A stretch of DNA of 64,000 nt from Porphyridium purpureum (taxonomy: Eukaryota; Rhodophyta; Bangiophyceae; Porphyridiales; Porphyridiaceae), in NCBI GenBank assembly GCA_008690995.1, contig VRMN01000001.1, positions 3,100,001-3,164,000 of the forward strand, written 5' to 3'. Below the pieces are notes generated by a model. The model did no database searches. It was not told the DNA's origin and saw only the letters and a program-made list of their open reading frames with translations. The position numbers were made by a program, and so were the translations under genes. Below, piece after piece: positions 26,969 through 36,868 of this stretch. Position 1 is the first letter of the stretch. Each line of letters starts with the position of its first letter.

Positions 26969-27992
26969 CCAGCCAGTTATCTTTGCATTCTCGAGGATTC
27001 AATTCGTTGGCACTCTGCTAGCTCGCAAGCGAAGCACTATCTTTCGCAGCGGTCATCACGTTTCACCAACCTGAACGTTCAAAACTTTGGAGAATCATCG
27101 AGATCTGGCGAGGGGCGTTGAAGCGCTCGACGACGAAAGACTCAGTGGTGAAGGTTGCACTAGCACCAGCGTCCTGGCTGAAAGCACTGCTCCAAGAAGG
27201 AGCAAAAGCGCCAGAAAGTATCCCGCAGTTCAACGTGACCACGTGTATCTGACCTACATGCCCAGTTTGCAAGTCACAATGTCTGAAATCATGTTGGCGA
27301 GACTAAACGATCTGAGGTCATCCGCGAACAGCTTGAAAAATGGATCCTCTGCGCAAATCGTGAAGGACGTTGAGGGAGGTTGTGTCTCGACATCTGCAAA
27401 AGTCGCTTGCAGTTCCTTTCTCTTGCCAAAGTCAAGAGGCTCTTGTGCGGCGTGAAAGCACAGCATGCTCGTCATAGCCCATTGGGGTGTATTTTTACCC
27501 ACACCATGTGACCCCAGAGGCATGGCTCTTGGTCTTGTGCTCTTCGATCGTACCGCTTCAGGCCGAAGCACGCAATGAACGCCCGCTTCCGCGCTCTTTC
27601 GGGTGAGAGCGGTTCACGGACAACAAGTCACCCACGCATAAGCTATCAGAGTGCGGCCGTCTTGCAGTGTCGATGTTTGTAATTCATTGACGAGCCGACA
27701 AAGAGATTACCATTCGCTCAGTTTCCCTTGCATTGGGAAAATGTATCGTAGAGACGGATCAGCCTTTCACTTGAGCATACGTTTCGTCGGCGAATCTTCC
27801 GACTGGGAGCTCGAAAAAAAGTATGAAAAACAAAATAAGAAAAAGAAAAAAAGAGAGATTCAGTGGTTTCAACTCCTCTACCACAGAGAACCTGAAGCCA
27901 AGCTCGGTTTTAGAATCTCTTTCATCTTTTCGCTTTTCGCGCTTCTCTTTTCGGTTGTGGCCCCTCTTAATTAACGTGCGAAGGCGTCCGAG

Positions 27993-28358
27993 TCATTGAT
28001 TTTGAGCTGCAAGTACCTTAGCGCAATTCAAGAATCTCGAATTGCCCGCAGGCGTAGCAAGCACCGAACGGTTCTCGATACCACTGCTTGTCGTCCAACA
28101 ATGAAGCACAGTCTTCAATCGACGCTCGCCTGGACTTGGCGTCGTGCTCGCGTCCGAATTCCGAACGTCATCGTAGCGTCCAAGCACGGTCTTACAAGTG
28201 CATTCTGAATTTACCCCAACTTGGATGCACAGCTTTGATGCGGCTACCACGTGCTCGAAATGGGCCGCGTGATCAAGCGTACCAGAAAGCAATTTATCGA
28301 GTACCGTAGCGTGTAACAGCTCACCGAAACCCTCGCTCGCATTTACTTTCAGCAGCAT
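27993..28358 (-). CDS. Possible small protein, 121 codons
   Basis: The frame starts at an ATG at 28358 and has a balanced composition (MLLKVNASEGFGELLHATVL...). It has no recognised motif and no partner gene. It lies inside a gap that otherwise lacks genes, so it may be a real small gene or chance. Confidence 0.25.
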   Translation of the reverse strand: MLLKVNASEGFGELLHATVLDKLLSGTLDHAAHFEHVVAASKLCIQVGVNSECTCKTVLGRYDDVRNSDASTTPSPGERRLKTVLHCWTTSSGIENRSVLATPAGNSRFLNCAKVLAAQNQ

Positions 28359-28697
28359 GCGCCTCCTTTATGGGTGACGAGCTCGGCTTGTTTTGCTCAG
28401 TGCATGAGTATTGGAGCACCTGGAGGATGTGCACCAACGCGTAAAGGCCGTTCAAATTCTTACTTGAAGCTCAACTCTCTCTCTCTCTCAGATCGATCGC
28501 GTCGTCAGACATTGTGCCAAGAAAAACGCCCTGTCGAGCTTAGACGCACCTTGATGCAAACTTTCTTTCCAAGCTCGACAAAGCTGTGACTGCTGCTGAC
28601 TGGAGGGGATGCAAAAAGCCCTCCACTAACGCCATGCTCCAATGAGTGCTCACAAGCGAGTCGGACAGCCAACAAAACTTCAAGACGCAGCGCATTC

Positions 28698-29447
28698 TTA
28701 TCCACCAAAAACCTTGGCTACACGCGTTCCGCACACCGAGCAAGTATGAATATGATTGGATGTGCATGGGCAGCAACATGCAATGATACCCAAAGGAATG
28801 AAAAGACATATGAGCCAGTTCACAAGTGTACACGGATCCATCCGAACTCTTGTGGTTCTGACCTCACCACAAACCGGGCAGAAAGTAGAGCCCGGTCTCG
28901 AACCAAGGTGACCAGTCGGTACCTGGCCCTTTGCCGGTTTTGCCTGCTTCGGGGCCGGGGCCGGTGCCGGTGCCGGTGCCGGTGCCGGTGCCGGGGCCGG
29001 GGCCGGATTGGGCTTTGTCTGACTGGGTAGAACTGCTGGATCTGGATTCGATGGCGCTTGCTGTGAAGCTGGTGCCGCGCCTGCGTTCGGGTAACCTGCA
29101 GGAGGCGCCGGAGCTGGGCTTGGGTACTGCTGGCCGACGGGGCCCGGTGGCGCATACGGATTTGGAGCCGGCGGAGTATATGTTTGACCCGCGCTCGTTC
29201 CCAAGTCGTAGCCTCCCGGTGGTGGAGGCGGATACGACTGTGCCACGTTCTGACCCGACTCGTATCCTACCGGCCCCGGCGATGGGTAGGACGGGTAGGA
29301 TGGGTAGGACGGGTACACCGGCGACGGTCCCCCTCCATATGCGGCCGCGCCGGGAGCTTGCTGCGCTCTTCCATCCGAGCCGGAGAACGCCTTGTCAGCG
29401 GTCCAGATTTGGCTCTCGTTGGGCGCGGATGGCTCCCACCCGGACAT
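28698..29447 (-). CDS. LITAF-domain protein 3 with Pro-rich N-terminus
   Basis: The start at ATG 29447 gives MSGWEPSAPNESQ and 249 residues; an ATG five codons earlier exists. The N-terminal 180 residues are Pro/Tyr/Gly/Ala-rich, with short Ser-Tyr-Pro repeats, PPPPP, and an (Ala-Pro)n run. The C-terminal LITAF domain (about 185-249) has FCPVCGEVRTTRVRMDPCTLVNWLICLFIPLGIIACCCPC and HTCSVCG. Compared with the two LITAF proteins at 4.5 and 7.1 kb it has CPVCG and HTCSVCG knuckles and is not a close copy. Mammalian LITAF also has a Pro-rich tail with PPxY motifs for NEDD4 ligases; I see Pro/Tyr repeats here but did not confirm an exact PPxY. Confidence 0.85.
   Translation of the reverse strand: MSGWEPSAPNESQIWTADKAFSGSDGRAQQAPGAAAYGGGPSPVYPSYPSYPSYPSPGPVGYESGQNVAQSYPPPPPGGYDLGTSAGQTYTPPAPNPYAPPGPVGQQYPSPAPAPPAGYPNAGAAPASQQAPSNPDPAVLPSQTKPNPAPAPAPAPAPAPAPAPAPKQAKPAKGQVPTGHLGSRPGSTFCPVCGEVRTTRVRMDPCTLVNWLICLFIPLGIIACCCPCTSNHIHTCSVCGTRVAKVFGG
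28951..29006. repeat. GGTGCC/GGGGCC hexamer repeat in LITAF gene 3
   Basis: About nine GC-rich hexamers in frame encode the (Ala-Pro)n run. A second, shorter 9-base repeat at about 29281-29320 encodes the Ser-Tyr-Pro triplets. Confidence 0.8.
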
Positions 29448-30125
29448 CTTGACAGCTCTCACACGTCACACGGTGCATATGCCACTCTCGAACCGCCGTC
29501 GGAAGCCCGCCGAATCGCTTCTTCCCCACAGACGCTTCTCTTCTTATTCCGGCGGCGGTGGCGGCGTATAAACGAGCGCCAACTACACGACGGTGCTATC
29601 CTTCCAATAACACCGCCGCAAGTCCACAAGAACAAACACGTCGACCGAGACCTACAAGTCCGTTGCTCGTGCCTCGGTGTCTAAAGAGGAGCGTTGGCCA
29701 CACGCTGTTCAGTAAGTGTACTACAGGTTCGAAACGAAACACGCTGCGCAAACACATAGGGAACGGTCCGGTGTGGGGAGTTCAAATGGAGCCGAAGGAG
29801 AGCGCAGCAGGTGCCAGACATACGCGGGAGGACCCGCGAGCATCTCGCACAGGCGCGCATGATACGCATGAGTTCCGGTTCCTAGCGTCCAGCCCCGGTT
29901 CGATGATCTGGAAAAGATACTTTATCTGCTCTGAGGCTTGAAAAGATCAGAGACAGGAGCACGGGGTCTACACGCATCATGACATGAAGATAACCACAAG
30001 TCAGCCTATGGCTTCCAGGAATGCCGGTCCGCGCTGTCTGAGACGAGTTGACGTGGCGCTCATTGCGCCAGAGAACAGCACCACACGTGAGGGCAAAAGT
30101 GTCGAGGAGACACGACCGGAATTCG
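29448..30125. other. Intergenic, no gene recognised
   Basis: 678 bases between two minus-strand genes; it holds the promoter of LITAF gene 3 and the 3' end of the next gene. A T-loop-like stretch (near 29730, GGTTCGAAACG) was examined but no tRNA fold was found around it. Confidence 0.4.
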
Positions 30126-33100
30126 TCAGCTCTCGAGCAGTTCCTCAAGCAAGCTCATGCAAATAAAAAGCATCTGCTCGGCCGTGCATGTAGGCTCAAT
30201 GTCTGCGACCAAATCGAGCTGCGTGCTCTTATCTAGTTTCAGGAACAGAAGCATGATATCTGCCTCAATGACCGACTTGCCGCGCGAAACTGAGCGCGGA
30301 GTCGTACTACCCCAATGATATCTCACAGAATACGCCAGTTTCCCAGGCATTTCTGCGCGGTCTAGCCAGACATGAAGCTTTTTTTCCAACGCATCAAGGA
30401 TAGAACTCACGCGTGCGCGCAGAAGCTCAAGCTCAATCACCGAGCCTCCCAATGTTACCAAGGATGCACACTGCCCTCTTACCAGTCCATGGCCAACATC
30501 TGACCGTCCCAGCGCTCCCTTCTGCATACGAGATACGATCTCCGTGCTGTCAAAGGCGTGCACTTCTGTCAAGTTGCGTGCTGCAGTTCCCAAGGATGAG
30601 AATTCAGCCTCCGAAAACGGGAGCGCCCCGCCGCCTTCCCCATCGCGAACAGGGTTTGGGGCATTTGCCCCAAACGACCTGACCTGTGGTTTCCCCAGCG
30701 AGGCTACGCGTCCCTGCTTGTCAGCAAGTAGAACGAGCGATGACGAGAAGATCAAAGCGTCACTGAGTGGCCGGTACAGCGAGTCGCCGGAGAAATTGAT
30801 AAACTGGTTTCGGTTGCTCAAGACATAGCAGTTCACCGAGTCCTTCTCGTCTCCGACCGCGATAAGGCTGTCCCGAACGCACAAGCTGCAAATCTTTGAT
30901 CGCGTTTTCGTGCGAGCAACTTCAACCAATGTCCGGGCCGATACTGAGCCAGACATGGACTGTGGATCATGCGGCCCAGGAACGAGCGCGAGAGCGACAA
31001 GCGTTTCATTGACTGAACACAGAAGCCGCGAGCTGGTGTTCCCATTGCTGTCAGTAAAACTCAGCTCTGCAAGACAGAACACACCCCCACTGAGTTTCAT
31101 CTCGTATGCAATCGAAGCTGACTTTGATTTGTGTCCTTCCTTGGCCTCCGGCTCGCCACTTGCGTTTTGCCCCTGATTCTGAGGACCTTGCAAAGCCGAC
31201 ATGGAGAGCACGAGAAGTCGACCATAGGCCGCGCGCTTAGACAAGCTCCACGAAGCGGAACACCGGCCAAACGATGTGCCAACACAAAGAAAGCCCTCCC
31301 AAACCCACAGCGCTTGGACCATTTCATCTAGCATGAACTGGAAGGCAAATGGCCCGAACCGGCCACATGCGGGGTCAAAGAAACGGAGGCTAGATTGCAC
31401 GTACGTTGGATGTCGCGCTCGCCCGCCTCTTTGTTCTGGAGCCCCGTCTGCTACAGAGCCCGCCGTTGAGAGGCTCAGAAGCGTGATCTGCCGTTGCAAA
31501 TGCCCACTGAGCCCCTTGCAAGAATGAACATGCTCTGTCGCCACGGCCACAATGTGTGCCGCTTCGTCAGCTTGTTTTTGCCCTTCAGCAGGACCCAACT
31601 CGCGCTGCTCGGAATATTTACTCTGATCTGTCCAGAGCGGAACGAGAGATCTTGGCAGCAGACAGATCCTTTTCGGACTTTCTCGCAGCATGACGCGATC
31701 GCAGTGCATTTGCCCGTTCTGCTCGTTTCCGAAAGCGAGCAAAAACAACCGACCGCCACAAATCACACCCAGCACACTCTGGAATGCATGCTGACCGGGT
31801 AGCTGAATGCAAGAAATTGCTTGGACCACAGACTGGAGAGGCAAGCGGTCGAGAAAAACCCTGGAGGCAAGGATACTGCCTCGACTTTCTCGAATGAGCC
31901 AAGGCTCACTGCTCGCTGCGATGAAAGACGTATCAAAGCCCAATTGAACCGGGAAAAGTCTGACCGGCAAGCTGCCAAGACATCGCGCCGACTCGAGCTC
32001 CATCGCGCCATTCCGCCAAGCAAGGCGAAGAAGTGTTCCGTCACGCAAACCACACAGCACAAAGTGATGACGGTGCAACGGATCCCTCAGACTCACAGAA
32101 GGACACGCGCGCGTGCACGAGCAACTGAATCCCACAACTGATTCAGGCGCAGCCGCCAGACCCAGCTCAGGCCTCCACAGCCTTGGAGTATTCAGTGCAT
32201 CAAGCATCCGCGCTGCGCGTATCGTGGTCGGAGAGCTGAGGTCAAAAGAGCTCACAAAAGACATCGAAGCATCCAACCGCCGAACTTCAATTGCGGCCTT
32301 GTAAGATCCACATAGCAAAAAGAATTCGTCATCCTGGAAAGAAGCGACAGTCATGCAAGAGAGTTCACTTTGCAGGTTTGTCTCGCCCCGCCTTGCAAAG
32401 CCCACTTGCACATCGCGTTCTGCGTTTTGAAAAGAAACATCCATCCAAAGCAATGACACACAATGCACCTCCGAGTGCGGCTCCAGATCCTGCTTCTCTT
32501 GCTGAAGTTGCAAAACTATGCCAATTCCATGCACAGTTGCCGCGGTGACTCGTTTTCCACTCGGACAGGACCAGTCTGCTTTGAATCCATCGGATAAGGT
32601 TGCGCGAACGCCGTCCGAATGGATCTGTATCATTGTTCCATCTGAAACCACTCCAGCTGCGATTGTGCGGCAGTCGGTTCGAAAACCAGAGCTAGCGCTT
32701 TTCTCCAACTTTCCCTCTGTACTTATATCAATCACGCCCGACATTTGCGGGAACGAAAGAAGAATGTGGGTACGCTGTGTGCGGCTTTGCTGCTTTCCAG
32801 CTGATGCATCGTTGAAGGCAAAAATCCCACTGCACCCTAAGAAGTCAGCTCTAGAAGATTCTGCCACGCAAGTGGTTCGCGCTCCATGTCGCAGGATTCG
32901 CAAAGATCCAAAGTGACCGGATCCGCTGCAAAGGTACATGGTTGCACGATCTGATGCAAACTTGAAGTCACGGATCGGGCTCATGTTCAGCGCGTCGTCA
33001 CTTTTAAGCTGCGTGTCTAGAGTTTCTACCTGTTGATTTTCAGAAGAAGTACTGATATCATGTGCCTGGTGCACAACGATTTCACGCAAGGCACCGTCGC

Positions 33101-34556
33101 AGGCATCATTGCTCACGTAGACCAGTCTGTCCGATGCTATCGTCAACGCGTGGCTTGGTCCGATGAGTCCACATGGCAGGATACTCAATTCTGTCAGTCG
33201 AGTGCCGCGCAAGATGTACATATCCATGGCCGATGTCCCGAGCAATAGAACAGGTTCGGGGGCCAGAGCATTCACAGAAACGGGAGCTCTCAGCAGTCCA
33301 GTCGTCCACGACGTTGGCAATGGACATGTAGCTGTTGTAACGTACTCAGAAAGCGCACCTACTGCCGCGTTACTTCGAATGGACGCATCCAGTTGCCAGA
33401 CCCGCTGTTCCGGGTTAATCTCAGACGCTGCATCGCCGCTTTCTCGCGCGAAAGTAATCAGAGAACCCGGATCCCGCCATTTCAAGTCCAAAGGTCTCAT
33501 GTTGCTGTCCCTTTCGGAACGAGAGCTGCAAAGAAAAGACATGTCCAACACCGAGACGTGGCCTTGGAAAAGAAGGGCCATCAGATTTGTTTGTACGAGT
33601 GCGGCAACACCCACGGCCAGGCGCTCTTTCTCCGGCGTTTGAGACGCCGGATTAAAGTACTCGCGCAACCACGTTCGCACCTCTACTTTTGCAGTCACCG
33701 CGTAATCCGGAGGCAATAAGGTCGCAAAGCCAGCTTGCGCGGTCGTATTCATGCCCAGCCGGTATATACAAAGCTCCTGTTGTCCCTCCACCTGCCGAAT
33801 GACACATAGGAATGGAGAGGCTTCGTCCTGGACATGAAGAAAGTCCATGTCTACAATGACACCTTCAATCGTCAAATGGATAGGCTGCGCGTGACTCAAG
33901 TTGAGTGCGTGTCGATGTCGCGGCAGAGTCTGTGGCAACAGAGTTCCGCGCAGAGCATATAGGCTCACGTGAGACTGCAAGGCGGCCACTGCAACAAATT
34001 GTGACTCGCAATCTGCGACAATATGGACGCGCGTACTTCTCGCAGTGTTGATGCCGAAGAAGACGTCGGCGCTCGTGCGAAATTCGGGCGCAGTCTCGAC
34101 GTCAACCGCAGAGATAGTGCAAAACCCGACGGACGCATCCAAAGTACTACTGCGCGCTTCACTCCAGTGAATCACATGCAACTGCCCGTGCGATACGAGC
34201 GCCACTGCATCAGCGTGATCACGCGAACTGCCGGTGTCTGCACACAAAAGCTTTGCGCTACCACGCAACACGCACATTGCGTCAATACGCGCAAACATGT
34301 TGAGCGTATCCAGCAGCCCGAGACGTGTGCGGCCACTTGCGCCTGCCTCCTTCCCCGGCGCATCACTCTGCACGCCATGCACAGTCAAGTACTCGCCTGC
34401 GGCCTGCACAACGACGCCTTCTCGAATCACAGCCACGCTGGTCAATGCGGAGGGAAGCACACGCGTCCTCTTGAACAAGCTGGCGCGCGGCTCGGCGCCT
34501 TCTTCGTGGCGCACACGCTCTCGCGCACCTGAACCTTCGCCATCCTTCAACGCCAT
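30126..34556 (-). CDS. DDB1/CPSF160-family triple beta-propeller protein
   Basis: The start at ATG 34556 (MALKDGEGSGAR) gives 1476 residues; the longer frame opens at TTG. The protein shows the MMS1-N / CPSF-A superfamily pattern: N-terminal propeller strands, a middle part with FVLCGLRDGTLLRL, FIAASSEPWLI and SLVPLW, and a C-terminal CPSF-A domain with LAELSFTD...LLCSVNETLVALAL, KICSLCVRDSLIAVGDEKDSV and a closing helical segment. Members include DDB1 (CUL4 ligase adaptor), CPSF160 (mRNA 3' processing) and SF3B3 (U2 snRNP). Length is closest to CPSF160 or the Mms1 and plant DDB1-like proteins, but I cannot choose among them. It is divergent to ECO1 across a GC-rich repeat. Confidence 0.7.
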   Translation of the reverse strand: MALKDGEGSGARERVRHEEGAEPRASLFKRTRVLPSALTSVAVIREGVVVQAAGEYLTVHGVQSDAPGKEAGASGRTRLGLLDTLNMFARIDAMCVLRGSAKLLCADTGSSRDHADAVALVSHGQLHVIHWSEARSSTLDASVGFCTISAVDVETAPEFRTSADVFFGINTARSTRVHIVADCESQFVAVAALQSHVSLYALRGTLLPQTLPRHRHALNLSHAQPIHLTIEGVIVDMDFLHVQDEASPFLCVIRQVEGQQELCIYRLGMNTTAQAGFATLLPPDYAVTAKVEVRTWLREYFNPASQTPEKERLAVGVAALVQTNLMALLFQGHVSVLDMSFLCSSRSERDSNMRPLDLKWRDPGSLITFARESGDAASEINPEQRVWQLDASIRSNAAVGALSEYVTTATCPLPTSWTTGLLRAPVSVNALAPEPVLLLGTSAMDMYILRGTRLTELSILPCGLIGPSHALTIASDRLVYVSNDACDGALREIVVHQAHDISTSSENQQVETLDTQLKSDDALNMSPIRDFKFASDRATMYLCSGSGHFGSLRILRHGARTTCVAESSRADFLGCSGIFAFNDASAGKQQSRTQRTHILLSFPQMSGVIDISTEGKLEKSASSGFRTDCRTIAAGVVSDGTMIQIHSDGVRATLSDGFKADWSCPSGKRVTAATVHGIGIVLQLQQEKQDLEPHSEVHCVSLLWMDVSFQNAERDVQVGFARRGETNLQSELSCMTVASFQDDEFFLLCGSYKAAIEVRRLDASMSFVSSFDLSSPTTIRAARMLDALNTPRLWRPELGLAAAPESVVGFSCSCTRACPSVSLRDPLHRHHFVLCGLRDGTLLRLAWRNGAMELESARCLGSLPVRLFPVQLGFDTSFIAASSEPWLIRESRGSILASRVFLDRLPLQSVVQAISCIQLPGQHAFQSVLGVICGGRLFLLAFGNEQNGQMHCDRVMLRESPKRICLLPRSLVPLWTDQSKYSEQRELGPAEGQKQADEAAHIVAVATEHVHSCKGLSGHLQRQITLLSLSTAGSVADGAPEQRGGRARHPTYVQSSLRFFDPACGRFGPFAFQFMLDEMVQALWVWEGFLCVGTSFGRCSASWSLSKRAAYGRLLVLSMSALQGPQNQGQNASGEPEAKEGHKSKSASIAYEMKLSGGVFCLAELSFTDSNGNTSSRLLCSVNETLVALALVPGPHDPQSMSGSVSARTLVEVARTKTRSKICSLCVRDSLIAVGDEKDSVNCYVLSNRNQFINFSGDSLYRPLSDALIFSSSLVLLADKQGRVASLGKPQVRSFGANAPNPVRDGEGGGALPFSEAEFSSLGTAARNLTEVHAFDSTEIVSRMQKGALGRSDVGHGLVRGQCASLVTLGGSVIELELLRARVSSILDALEKKLHVWLDRAEMPGKLAYSVRYHWGSTTPRSVSRGKSVIEADIMLLFLKLDKSTQLDLVADIEPTCTAEQMLFICMSLLEELLES

Positions 34557-34622
34557 GCTTGATCCACATCCCCTCTCCCTTCGTCTTTCATCCTCTGTAG
34601 TTTCCCCGTGCAATCGACTCAG

Positions 34623-34662
34623 TCCCGGAACCCGGGAACCCGGGAAACCGGGAAACCGGGAG
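34623..34662. repeat. 9-base GC-rich repeat in a divergent promoter
   Basis: Four to five copies of CCCGGGAAC / CCGGGAAAC variants lie 67-106 bases upstream of the DDB1-family start and about 190 bases from the ECO1 start. The palindromic CCCGGG cores may be protein-binding sites or a simple minisatellite. Confidence 0.7.
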
Positions 34663-34853
34663 GGGAAAAAGCGCGCCAAAAAAAAGAAAGGAAAAACACG
34701 GAAACGTGCGTGCGCTATGTTGGCGCAGTGGATGAGGGAGGGCGGTGGGGAAATGATGCATCGTGTGGCAAAATATGCGCGTCACGGGCACCTTGCGCGT
34801 TGCCGGGTTGACGCGGCCACGCCGGAAGGGAGCTGAATGTGGCCGCGTGGACC

Positions 34854-36035
34854 ATGCGGACGTTTGGCATGGTGTGCGCGCGGAAACGTGTCTACCTGTT
34901 TGATGACGAGGGCGGTGGCGATGATGGCTCTGACCGCACCCGCGAGGGAGAAGAAATGCGCGGTCTAAGTGGAGCCCAGGAGAAGAGAAGGCAAGATGGT
35001 GGTCTTTCGCATTGTCGTCGAGAACAGAGTAATGGAGAGCCTGGCAGAGAGCTGCGAGAGGTCTGTGCGGAATGTGTCAGAGACGGACAGCAACCCATAG
35101 GTCCACCGGCAAACGCGGCGTCGGATGGCGGCAGCTGCGAGGCCAAGGATATGTCGCAGGTCGATCATATGGAAAAGTCCGAGCGGTCAAAGCGAAAGCG
35201 CACGCTCGAAAAAGATTCAACGCTGCAAGCGCGGCCGCGGAGGCTCGTGCAGCTGTATCTGGATGTTGGCCAAAAAGCGTTTGGTGGAGCCGAGTGTGCC
35301 GAGTGCGGAATGGTATACAATCAGGGCGAGAGGAACGATGAGCGCGAGCACAGCCTGTTTCACCGGCAGGCTCTGTTGCACAAGCAGCTTCAGCTCGATG
35401 ACCGGCTCATTGGCGCGCTGTCCGTACCGCCCACGTTGCACCAACATCACCAGCTGGAGTCGAGCGCAAGGATCTTGCTAGTGCCTGGTGCAGAGCGACT
35501 GCGAAAATCAATCGTAGATGTGCTTGAGCGCATAGACTCACGCGTAGCCGAAGATATGGGCGCCATGATGTTATTGCGCAAGCTGCAGGCGCGCCGCTCT
35601 GACGCTATGCTTTTTGCGTCGATCGGGAAGTGCCGTCGCGTCCAAGCAATTGTACTTGTAGAGCGAATCGAGCGAAGCACGAGAGTGCGCGTCGAGTCCC
35701 TGTGCAGTGATTCCTCTGCGACAGCTCCGGTCGCGTTTGCTCGAGCACAGATTCCGAGCGTGGAGACCCAACCAGCAGTGTGCGGGTTTTATTGTGTCTG
35801 GGTTCCGGCATCGCACCGGAGACAAGGCTTGGCCTCTGAGCTTCTCTCTGTCGCCTTGCTTGAGTTTGGTAGACGTGTGCTTCCTGGCAGGAGTGCAATG
35901 CTGCGCCGCGAAGAGTGTGCTTTTAGCGCACCGACCAGTCAAGGGCTGGCGCTGGCACGCAGTTTCTTCGGTCCGACTTCGAATTATATTTATACGTACT
36001 CCCTACAAGGTGTGACTGAGCTGAGCGGCATGTAA
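34854..36035 (+). CDS. ECO1: ECO1/CTF7/ESCO cohesin acetyltransferase
   Basis: From the ATG at 34854 the protein is 393 residues; the frame opens earlier only at a GTG. A C2H2-type zinc finger, CAECGMVYNQGERNDEREHSLFH, lies near residues 145-167 and is the zf-C2H2_3 finger of the family. The GNAT domain at the C-terminus has GFYCVWVPASHRRQGLASELL (acetyl-CoA loop), then RREECAFSAPTSQGLALARSFFGPTSNYIYTY, matching the KEEIAFSDPTPDGKLFA block of ESCO proteins. The enzyme acetylates Smc3 to establish sister-chromatid cohesion. The N-terminal 120 residues are charged and disordered-looking. Its stop overlaps the NAP-family gene on the other strand. Confidence 0.93.
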   Translation: MRTFGMVCARKRVYLFDDEGGGDDGSDRTREGEEMRGLSGAQEKRRQDGGLSHCRREQSNGEPGRELREVCAECVRDGQQPIGPPANAASDGGSCEAKDMSQVDHMEKSERSKRKRTLEKDSTLQARPRRLVQLYLDVGQKAFGGAECAECGMVYNQGERNDEREHSLFHRQALLHKQLQLDDRLIGALSVPPTLHQHHQLESSARILLVPGAERLRKSIVDVLERIDSRVAEDMGAMMLLRKLQARRSDAMLFASIGKCRRVQAIVLVERIERSTRVRVESLCSDSSATAPVAFARAQIPSVETQPAVCGFYCVWVPASHRRQGLASELLSVALLEFGRRVLPGRSAMLRREECAFSAPTSQGLALARSFFGPTSNYIYTYSLQGVTELSGM

Positions 36036-36737
36036 ATAATACGCTATTGCGTTCGGTATCAACTCATGCAAGAAGACCAGTCCGAGATCAAACTCGTCCT
36101 CTTCGTCTAGGAACCAGTCAAAGAACGACGGGTCCTGGCCGTCCACCAGACTCTGTCCAGGCCGCCATTGTACTGCGCTCGACGAGACCTGCTGCGTTTC
36201 GTTTACGCGCACGAAGCTTTTGACGAGTAGCTTGTCCGCAAACCACTCATTCTCCGCAAAATGAAATTGAAGCGAGAATCCCTTGCACGATTCACGCGCT
36301 GCGGATGCCGGTACTGATGCTGGCGCTGCGCCACGTCCACTATAAGCACTGTGCAAGCGCGGCGGGTCTGCGACCCAGCTCAGCGAGACGTGCTCCAAGT
36401 AGGCGAGTGGCTCTACGTCGTCCTGCATGACGAGCAGCTGCGTGTGCGGGTGGCCCAAGAGGACGTGCAACCAAAATCGGTCCAGCAATGCCACCAATGC
36501 CTTCCGTGCATCATACAGTGGCTCCCTGAGCGCATGCAGCTGCCTTTCCGCGCTAAACGTGTTATCGTGCCGTGTCATCATGTCTGCGCCCGCACCACGC
36601 ATTCCATGTTTCAAAACCTGCCCACTGCCTCCATGCGCAGCCTGTGCATGGCCTGTCAAACCGGCGCCGACCGCCGCAAACTGCTTGTCTAGCTGTAGCA
36701 GCTGATCCAGTACCACGCGCCGCTTGTCTTGTCCCAT
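36003..36737 (-). CDS. NAP/SET-family histone chaperone
   Basis: The 244-residue protein starts at ATG 36737. A helical start (LDQLLQLDKQFAAVGAGL), an insert, and then the NAP core: KALVALLDRFWLHVLLGHPHTQLL (compare PGFWVTAFLNHPQLSALL in SET), EPLAYLEHVSL, FSLQFHFAENEWFADKLLVKSF, and DPSFFDWFLDEEDEFDLGLVFLHELIPNAIAYYL. This is the SET/TAF-I class by spacing, with no long acidic tail. Such chaperones bind histones and move nucleosomes in nucleus and cytosol. Its last 33 bases overlap the last 33 of ECO1 on the opposite strand. Confidence 0.85.
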   Translation of the reverse strand: MGQDKRRVVLDQLLQLDKQFAAVGAGLTGHAQAAHGGSGQVLKHGMRGAGADMMTRHDNTFSAERQLHALREPLYDARKALVALLDRFWLHVLLGHPHTQLLVMQDDVEPLAYLEHVSLSWVADPPRLHSAYSGRGAAPASVPASAARESCKGFSLQFHFAENEWFADKLLVKSFVRVNETQQVSSSAVQWRPGQSLVDGQDPSFFDWFLDEEDEFDLGLVFLHELIPNAIAYYLHAAQLSHTL

Positions 36738-36868
36738 CGTGTTCCAGAACGGCGCTTCGAGCTCACCACACGCCTGCCCTCACAAACCGCGGTCGTGAGT
36801 GTGCCTCTTTACTCGACAAGCGCGGGAAGGAGTGGGGCAACGTGCGAGTGGGCGCACACGCACTCGCA

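Larger units (their letters stand above)
26493..28697. other. 2.2-kb gap without a convincing gene
   Basis: This is the longest gap in the window. It holds an 11-base tandem repeat (26923-26968), an A-rich tract (about 27815-27860), a CT microsatellite (about 28478-28491) and a weak minus-strand frame (27993-28358). Several shorter minus-strand frames between 27063 and 27571 lie in different frames or open at GTG. An old decayed gene, an unseen multi-exon gene or a non-coding RNA are all possible. Confidence 0.4.

Noticed and set aside
29470-29740. Two T-loop-like sequences considered as tRNA parts
   Set aside because: No matching acceptor stem, D-loop or anticodon arm could be found around either.
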